A stretch of 5,733 nt of DNA from positions 1 to 5,733 of the forward strand of contig JAFYRC010000018.1 of NCBI GenBank assembly GCA_017547065.1. Reading direction: 5' to 3'. The DNA comes from Tidjanibacter sp. (GTDB taxonomy: Bacteria; Bacteroidota; Bacteroidia; Bacteroidales; Rikenellaceae). Under the pieces are notes generated by a model. It ran no database searches. It had not been told where the DNA came from and saw only the letters and a list, made by a program, of their open reading frames with translations. Shown here piece after piece: positions 1-5,733 of this stretch (positions within the stretch are counted from its first letter, which is position 1; every line of letters starts with the position of its first letter). Position numbers and translations under genes: made by a program.

Positions 1-910
1 ACATTTCCAACAAAGCGAGAAGATTCTCGGGGGTTGGATCCTTCAAGGCGATACGCTTGTTGCTATCCATTAAATAAAGGGTAGGAATGGCTTTCAGGTC
101 GTAGAGGCCCTTGTTCTGTATCACCGTGCCCTTATCGTAGGCGCTAATCCACCATTTGGGGTTCTCGGGAAGGTATTTTTTCCACTCCGTGAGATCCTTG
201 TCGGGATAGACGGCCAGCACCTTCAGGCGACCCGATTTGTGGAGCGCATCCACAGCCTCCGAGGTCGTCAAAAGCTCCTTCACGCGGCGGCAATCGGCAC
301 AGCCGGGATTGTAGAAAAAGACAACCAAAATCTCGCTCGACAAGGTGTGCAGGCGGCCCTGGGTGCCACTCGCCGTGGTGTAGGCAAAATCGGTGGCAAT
401 GGAGCCGGGGCGATTGCGTGCAACTGTCTTTTTCAGAGAACGATAGCGCTCCTTCGAAGCCTCGTCCAAGGGGCTCTTGGAAGAGAGGGCATGGTCGAGG
501 GCGGGAAGAAAAAACTCGTCGTTTCGCATCGGCGAGTTGGGCTCATAGAAGTAGTGCTCGCACAGGTCGAGGAAGCGCCAGTAGGCATCCTCTGTCACCG
601 CCGCACGAGAGAGCATATTTTTCACAGCCGACACCGCCTGCGGAGTGGCCTCTCCAAGGCCCGACTGCGCCCCCAAAACATAGGCAAAGTTGGCAAATGC
701 CTGGCCCGTGGTCTCCTCGGAATACTTTTTGTCGAAGGAGCCGAAGTCGTAGCGGTCCCAGTAGTGGGTAACGTAGTAGTCCAAATAGGAGGTCTGGTCG
801 GTGTAGATCGCAGGCACCGTAATCTCCGGAAAAGGCTGTGTATTTTGGGCCGAAAGCGACAATGTGGTCGCAAAAATCGCCAAAAGGGCTGTTTTTATCG
901 TTCTTTTCAT
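1..910 (-). CDS. Secreted DUF5106 / thioredoxin-like protein (C-terminus cut by window edge)
   Basis: Reading the minus strand from the ATG at 910-908 gives 303 open codons that run off the left edge without a stop. Residues 1-21 form a signal peptide (basic KRTIK start, hydrophobic core, SLSA then Gln), so the product should be exported to the periplasm. Residues about 35-165 resemble the helical DUF5106 region, with HYWDRYDF near 49-56 and NSPMRNDEFF near 125-134. Residues about 170-303 are a thioredoxin fold: a VVFFYNPG strand, the redox pair C204-A-D-C207, YPDKDLTEWKKYL, and the cis-proline motif KAIPTLYL with Pro276. The protein is thus probably a TlpA/ResA-like thiol-disulfide oxidoreductase, although its substrate is unknown. 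By family length only a short C-terminal tail seems missing. It is divergent from frdC across a 110-bp gap. A role in maturing the haem or iron-sulfur complex next door is possible but unproven. Confidence 0.88.
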   Translation of the reverse strand, partial: MKRTIKTALLAIFATTLSLSAQNTQPFPEITVPAIYTDQTSYLDYYVTHYWDRYDFGSFDKKYSEETTGQAFANFAYVLGAQSGLGEATPQAVSAVKNMLSRAAVTEDAYWRFLDLCEHYFYEPNSPMRNDEFFLPALDHALSSKSPLDEASKERYRSLKKTVARNRPGSIATDFAYTTASGTQGRLHTLSSEILVVFFYNPGCADCRRVKELLTTSEAVDALHKSGRLKVLAVYPDKDLTEWKKYLPENPKWWISAYDKGTVIQNKGLYDLKAIPTLYLMDSNKRIALKDPTPENLLALLEM

Positions 911-934
911 AGGGTAATTGCATTTATGCAACGA

Positions 935-942
935 CAAAGTTA
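935..942 (-). promoter_or_regulatory. Candidate -7 box for the DUF5106 gene
   Basis: On the minus strand this reads TAACTTTG, a full match to the Bacteroidetes -7 consensus TAnnTTTG, about 25 bp before the ATG at 910. At the usual 20-bp spacing the upstream element is only TTTC (966-963), a partial match to the -33 TTTG. It is a plausible sigma-ABfr promoter but is not proven. Confidence 0.45.
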
Positions 943-944
943 AA

Positions 945-963
945 CAAATAATTGTGTTATTTG
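945..963. promoter_or_regulatory. Dyad, possible operator in the divergent promoter region
   Basis: A perfect 7-bp inverted repeat, CAAATAA - TTGTG - TTATTTG, is centred at 954. It covers the putative -33 element of the frdC promoter and lies upstream of the opposing promoter, which is where a shared regulator of both genes could bind. The half-sites are AT-rich, so chance is possible. The length and symmetry would suit a dimeric helix-turn-helix protein such as a CRP/FNR-family regulator, but I cannot assign a family from the sequence. Confidence 0.3.
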
Positions 964-982
964 AAAAACAATAGTAACTTTG
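951..982 (+). promoter_or_regulatory. Candidate promoter of frdCAB
   Basis: The -7 box TAACTTTG (975-982) matches the Bacteroidetes consensus TAnnTTTG exactly. A -33-like ATTG (951-954) lies 20 bp upstream, which is the normal spacing. Transcription would begin near 988-990, leaving a leader of about 30 nt that is A/T-rich and lacks a Shine-Dalgarno motif, as is usual for highly expressed Bacteroidetes genes. Confidence 0.6.
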
Positions 983-1020
983 CACCAATTAGAAACTAAA
1001 CAATTTTTAACTTAATAATT

Positions 1021-1734
1021 ATGAGTGGAAGTATTTTTACCTCTTCAATCGGCAAGAAGATGTTCATGAGCATCTCCGGCTGTGTACTTGTTTTGTTCCT
1101 CACATTCCACATGTGTATGAACTTGGCTCTGGTGGTTTCCGATGAGGCCTACAACGCTATTTGCGGTTTCCTCGGCGCTAACTGGTATGCAGTTGTTGCC
1201 ACAATCGCTTTGGCCCTCGTCGTTGTGTTGCACTTCGGCTTGGCTATCCTCCTGACCATCCAGAACCTTAAAGCTCGTGGCTCCATCCGCTATGCAGTGA
1301 CCAAGCGAGAGCAGGGCGTTGAGTGGTCGAGCAAAAACATGCTCGTTCTGGGCTTTGTTGTACTCGCTGGCTTGGGCGTTCACCTGCTCAACTTCTGGCT
1401 CAAGATGATGTATGCCGAGTTGCAGGGCGCACACGAGATCGCTCTCGGCAGTGCTATGGTTGCCCCCACCGATGGCGCAGCTATCGTACGCTTCTATTTC
1501 AGCAAGTGGTACTACATCGTTATCTACCTCGTATGGTTCGCAGGCCTCTGGTTGCACCTCACCCACGGTGTGTGGAGCATGATGCACTCGCTCGGCTTGA
1601 ACAACCAGATCTGGTTCAAACGCATGAAGTGCATTTCGTGGATCGTTTCCACCCTCATCGTTGGTGGTTTCGCTCTCTGCGCAATCGTTCTTTTCTTGCA
1701 GGGCAACGGTATCCTTCCTTACCCTCTTTTCTAA
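1021..1734 (+). CDS. frdC/sdhC: Succinate dehydrogenase/fumarate reductase cytochrome b subunit (b558 family)
   Basis: This 237-residue integral membrane protein anchors the complex, binds haem b and exchanges electrons with menaquinone. Five hydrophobic helices are visible at about 15-39, 55-80, 106-128, 162-187 and 205-227, the single-polypeptide di-haem layout of Wolinella FrdC and Bacillus SdhC. Histidines inside helices are H30, H71, H121 and H179/H182; by family analogy H30, H71, H121 and one of the last two are the haem ligands. The start is the ATG after an A/T-rich leader, and the first residues (MSGSIFTSSIGKK) match the usual family N-terminus. It is the first gene of the operon, with a 27-bp gap to frdA. 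Its arginine codons are CGN only, unlike the AGG use in the next genes. Sequence alone cannot fix whether fumarate reduction or succinate oxidation dominates; in anaerobic Bacteroidales it is fumarate reduction. Confidence 0.95.
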   Translation: MSGSIFTSSIGKKMFMSISGCVLVLFLTFHMCMNLALVVSDEAYNAICGFLGANWYAVVATIALALVVVLHFGLAILLTIQNLKARGSIRYAVTKREQGVEWSSKNMLVLGFVVLAGLGVHLLNFWLKMMYAELQGAHEIALGSAMVAPTDGAAIVRFYFSKWYYIVIYLVWFAGLWLHLTHGVWSMMHSLGLNNQIWFKRMKCISWIVSTLIVGGFALCAIVLFLQGNGILPYPLF

Positions 1735-1761
1735 TCTGAAACTAAAAATACAAAACGCGAT

Positions 1762-3708
1762 ATGATCAAACTTGATTCCAAGATTCCATCGGGCCCTATC
1801 GAAGGCAAATGGACAAAGCATAAGGGTGATATCAAAGTTGTAAGCCCCGCTAACAAACGCAAACTCGACGTTATCGTCATCGGTACCGGTCTGGGCGGTG
1901 GCGCAGCAGCTGCTTCGCTCGGCGAGCTCGGCTACAACGTGAAAGTATTCTGCATCAGCGACTCGCCCCGTAGGGCTCACTCGATTGCAGCACAGGGTGG
2001 TATAAACGCCGCAAATAACTAACACAACGACAACGACTCCGTATACCGTCTTTTCTACGACACCATCAAAGGTGGTGACTACCGTGCAAGGGAGGCTAAC
2101 GTTTACCGTTTGGCAGAGGTTTCGAACCTCATTATCGACCAGTGCGTAGCACAGGGTGTACCTTTCGCTCGTGAGTACGGCGGTCTTTTGGCTAACCGTT
2201 CGTTCGGTGGTGCACAGGTATCGCGTACCTTCTACGCTCGTGGTCAGACCGGTCAGCAGCTCCTCTTGGGTGCTTACGCAGCCCTCAACCGTCAGATTGC
2301 AGCCGGCACCGTTAAGAGCTACTCGAGGCACGAGATTTTGGACATCGTGTTGGTAGACGGCAAAGCAAGGGGTGTGATTGCACGTAACCTTGTAACCGGC
2401 GAGTTGGAGCGTCACGGCGCACACGCAGTTGTTATGGCAACCGGTGGCTATGGTAACGTATTCTTCCTCTCGACCAACGCAATGAACTCCAACGGTTCGG
2501 TGGCATGGCAGGCATACAAGAAGGGTGCAGCATTTGCTAACCCCTGTTTCACCCAGATCCACCCCACCTGTATCCCCGTACACGGCACCCAGCAGAGTAA
2601 GCTTACTCTTATGAGTGAGTCGTTGCGTAACGACGGCCGTATCTGGGTTCCCAAACACAAGAGCGATGTTGAGGCTCTCCGCGCAGGTATCAAACAGCCT
2701 TCGGACATCGCCGAGGAGGATAGGGACTACTACTTGGAGCGTCGCTACCCCGCATTCGGTAACCTCGTTCCTCGTGACGTGGCTTCGCGTGCTGCTAAGG
2801 AGCGTTGCGACGCAGGCTATGGTGTTAACGATACCGGCCTCGCTGTTTACCTCGACTTCAAGACCGCTATCAACCGCCTTGGTGTAAACGTTATCAGGGA
2901 GAGGTATGGTAACTTGTTCCAGATGTATGAGAAGATCACCGCTGTGAACCCCTACGAGCAGCCTATGCAGATCTACCCCGCAGTACACTACACCATGGGT
3001 GGTACCTGGGTTGACTACAACCTCATGACCACCATCCCCGGTTTGTACGCTCTGGGTGAGGCTAACTTCTCGGACCACGGTGCTAACCGTCTTGGTGCTT
3101 CGGCTCTGATGCAGGGCTTGGCCGATGGTTACTTCGTATTGCCCTACACCATCGGTGACTACCTCTCGAAGGAGATTCAGTCGCCCAAGGTGAATACCAA
3201 CACCCCCGAGTTTGAGGAGGCAGAGAACGCTATCCGCGAGAAGATTGCCAAACTCTACGCTATCAAGGGTAACCAGACTCCCGACGAGTTGCACAAGAAA
3301 CTCGGTTGCGGCATTATGTGGGAGAAGGTTGGTATGGCTCGTACCAAAGAGTCTTTGGAGCAGGCTATCGTTGAGATCCAGGCTCTCCGTAAGGAGTTCT
3401 GGAGCGACCTCAAACTTGCAGGTACTCCCGACGAGCTCAACCCCGAGTTGGAGAAAGCTCTCCGCTTGGCCGACTTCTTGGAGCTCGGTGAGCTGATGGC
3501 TCGCGACGCACTCAACCGTAACGAGAGCTGCGGTGGCCACTTCCGTGAGGAGTATCAGACCCCCGAGGGTGAGGCACTCCGTGATGATGAGAACTATGCA
3601 TACGTTGCAGTGTGGGAGTATCAGGGTGAGGACAAAGAGCCCGTGTTGTACAAGGAGCCTCTGACCTTCGAGACCATCCACTTGCAGCAGCGTAACTACA
3701 AGGACTAA
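1762..3708 (+). pseudogene. frdA/sdhA: Fumarate reductase/succinate dehydrogenase flavoprotein, interrupted by an in-frame stop
   Basis: This is the catalytic FAD subunit that interconverts fumarate and succinate. Counted straight through, it has 648 codons, the usual size for the Bacteroidetes b558-type flavoprotein. Features are the FAD-binding G41-T-G-L-G-G46 motif, the probable covalent-FAD histidine H73 ([11 protein letters not shown]), active-site H267 (IHPTC), catalytic R338 (LVPRDVASR), H409 (HYTMGG) and R443 (SDHGANRLG). Codon 87 (2020-2022) is TAA where the family has Tyr (I expect KNYQND; the window reads NN-stop-HND). Both sides are in the same frame, so this is a substitution-type change with no net indel. 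Taken literally, only an 86-residue fragment is made. The next in-frame ATG is at codon 225 (2434), beyond the FAD domain start, so re-initiation could not restore function. The downstream 561 codons show no other damage and keep strong codon bias. Recent mutation, readthrough or sequence error are all possible. It lies 64 bp upstream of frdB. Confidence 0.85.
2020..2022 (+). other. Premature TAA stop inside frdA
   Basis: The codon TAA sits in frame at position 87 of the flavoprotein, where Tyr (TAC or TAT) is expected, so one third-position change explains it. The next base is C, a context often linked to weaker termination. frdC, frdA and frdB all end in TAA, so reassignment of TAA to an amino acid is not supported. 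Confidence 0.9.
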
Positions 3709-3772
3709 CTCTCCATAAACGAGTTCTCAAAAACCCATACAAACAAAACAAACGTAAGAGAGAAAACAGACT

Positions 3773-4516
3773 ATGGATTTGACACTTAAAATATGGCGAC
3801 AGGCAAACGCCCAAGCCAAAGGTAAATTCGAAACATATGTAGTGAAAAATGTTTCGACCGAGAGTTCGTTCTTGGAGATGCTCGACATCCTCAACAACCA
3901 GCTCATCCACGAGGGTATCGACCCCGTGGCTTTCGACCACGACTGCCGTGAGGGTATCTGCGGTGCTTGCTCGTTGAGGATCAACGGCCACGCACACGGC
4001 CCCGAGAGCGAGGTAACCACCTGCCAGTTGCACATGCGTAACTTCAAGGATGGCGACACCATCGTGATTGAGCCTTGGAGGAGCCGTGCATTCCCCGTAA
4101 TCAAAGACCTCGTGGTTGACCGTACCGCTTACGAGAGCATTCTCCAGGCCGGTGGTTTCGTGTCGGTAGGTACCGGCGGTGTGCCCGATGCAAACGCTAT
4201 TCCTATCGCTAAGGACGACGCAGAGGAGAGCATGGACGCAGCAGCTTGTATCGGTTGTGGTGCTTGCGCTGCAACTTGCAAGAACGGTTCGGCTATGTTG
4301 TTCGTAGCAGCTCGTGTTTCGAGCCTTGCTAAACTGCCCCAGGGTCAGGTAGAGGCTGCACGTAGGGCTAAGGCAATGGTTGCCAAGATGGACGAGCTCG
4401 GCTTTGGTAACTGCACCAACACCGGTGCTTGCCAGGCAGAGTGCCCCAAAGGCATCACCATCAGCCACATCGCTCGCCTCAACAGGGAGTATCTGAAGGC
4501 CAAGTTCCGCAGCTAA
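3773..4516 (+). CDS. frdB/sdhB: Succinate dehydrogenase/fumarate reductase iron-sulfur subunit
   Basis: This 247-residue protein carries electrons between the FAD of FrdA and the haem/menaquinone site of FrdC on the cytoplasmic face of the membrane. The N-terminal plant-ferredoxin-like domain (about 1-110) has the [2Fe-2S] ligands C58, C63, C66 (CREGICGAC) and C84. The C-terminal domain has C159, C162, C165 and C169 ([11 protein letters not shown]), then C214, C220 and C224-Pro. By family analogy C159/C162/C165/C224 bind [4Fe-4S] and C169/C214/C220 bind [3Fe-4S]. No cluster ligand is missing. The ATG follows a purine-rich stretch (AAGAGAG at 3756-3762) and gives the normal family N-terminus ([10 protein letters not shown]). 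It is intact despite the stop in the preceding gene, which argues against long-standing decay of the operon. Confidence 0.96.
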   Translation: MDLTLKIWRQANAQAKGKFETYVVKNVSTESSFLEMLDILNNQLIHEGIDPVAFDHDCREGICGACSLRINGHAHGPESEVTTCQLHMRNFKDGDTIVIEPWRSRAFPVIKDLVVDRTAYESILQAGGFVSVGTGGVPDANAIPIAKDDAEESMDAAACIGCGACAATCKNGSAMLFVAARVSSLAKLPQGQVEAARRAKAMVAKMDELGFGNCTNTGACQAECPKGITISHIARLNREYLKAKFRS

Positions 4517-4544
4517 TCTGCCGGAATTAGGAGATTGAAATTGC

Positions 4545-4579
4545 GTGGGGATTGGTGCCGAGAAAGGCGCAGTCCCCAC
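4545..4579 (+). other. Strong hairpin between frdB and eno (terminator without U-tract, or RNA-processing element)
   Basis: GTGGGGA (4545-4551) pairs perfectly with TCCCCAC (4573-4579). Pairing continues inward through T-G and T-A pairs, one bulged G, and GTGCC (4555-4559) with GGCGC (4566-4570, one G-T pair), closing a GAGAAA loop. The stem is about 14 bp and GC-rich. No T-run follows directly; the next T-rich stretch is TTATTTT at 4605-4611. A weak or factor-assisted terminator, or a 3'-end stabiliser of the frdCAB mRNA, are the likeliest roles. Confidence 0.5.
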
Positions 4580-4603
4580 CGATACGATAGAAACAAACGT
4601 TAG

Positions 4604-5733
<1,130 letters not shown>

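Noticed and set aside
239..943. A 234-codon plus-strand open frame opposite the DUF5106 gene
   Set aside because: The minus-strand reading gives a coherent signal peptide, DUF5106 region and thioredoxin CxxC/cis-Pro fold, while this frame is low-quality, basic sequence with no family resemblance.
1045..3681. An 878-codon open frame on the minus strand opposite frdC and frdA
   Set aside because: It is register-aligned with the plus-strand codons, so its stops would need TTA, CTA or TCA on the plus strand, which these biased genes avoid. The translation has no recognisable domain. The same holds for the long minus-strand frames at 3512-4579 and 4652-5716.
2110..3708. A separate gene starting at the TTG at 2110
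   Set aside because: It continues frdA in the same frame, the TTG encodes a conserved leucine inside the family sequence, and there is no leader or ribosome-binding context of its own.
1762..3708. TAA recoded as an amino acid
   Set aside because: frdC, frdA and frdB all terminate with TAA at the expected family C-termini, and only one internal TAA occurs.
4513..4530. Small inverted repeat CTAAT/ATTAG around the frdB stop
   Set aside because: Five A/T-rich pairs with an 8-base loop are too weak to call a terminator; the stronger hairpin lies just downstream.
3746..4600. Direct repeat AAACAAACGT in the frdB leader (3746-3755) and the eno leader (4591-4600)
   Set aside because: It is short and A-rich, lies at different distances from the two start codons, and is likely chance in low-complexity leaders.

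Overview
The window looks like a chromosomal segment of an anaerobic, probably gut-associated member of the Bacteroidales. Four things point there. The succinate dehydrogenase/fumarate reductase is of the cytochrome b558 type with gene order C-A-B, as in Bacteroides. The upstream gene encodes a DUF5106/thioredoxin-fold protein, a family I know mainly from Bacteroidetes. Leaders are A-rich with no clear Shine-Dalgarno sequence. A -7 box of the form TAnnTTTG is present. Heavy use of TCG, GAG and CGT codons suggests an Alistipes/Rikenellaceae-like relative, but that is a guess.

Layout: bases 1-910 (minus strand) hold most of a secreted DUF5106/thioredoxin-like gene that runs off the left edge. 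Bases 911-1020 are a divergent intergenic region with outward-facing promoter-like boxes and a dyad. Bases 1021-4516 (plus strand) hold frdC (sdhC), frdA (sdhA) and frdB (sdhB), a compact operon for the membrane-bound complex that interconverts fumarate and succinate with menaquinone. Bases 4517-4639 contain a strong GC-rich hairpin. Bases 4640-5733 hold the start of eno (enolase), cut by the right edge.

The main anomaly is in frdA. An in-frame TAA at 2020-2022 splits an otherwise intact flavoprotein gene at codon 87, fourteen codons after the histidine expected to carry covalent FAD. The reading frame is the same on both sides, and all active-site residues are present downstream. The gene is therefore either freshly inactivated, read through, or affected by a local sequence error; two codons beside the stop also depart from the residues expected in the family.

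Functionally, enolase makes phosphoenolpyruvate, which Bacteroidales carboxylate and reduce via oxaloacetate and malate to fumarate. FrdCAB then uses fumarate as terminal electron acceptor and releases succinate. I found no CRISPR array, mobile element, RNA gene or clearly new system. This is core metabolism with one striking lesion and some regulatory candidates.
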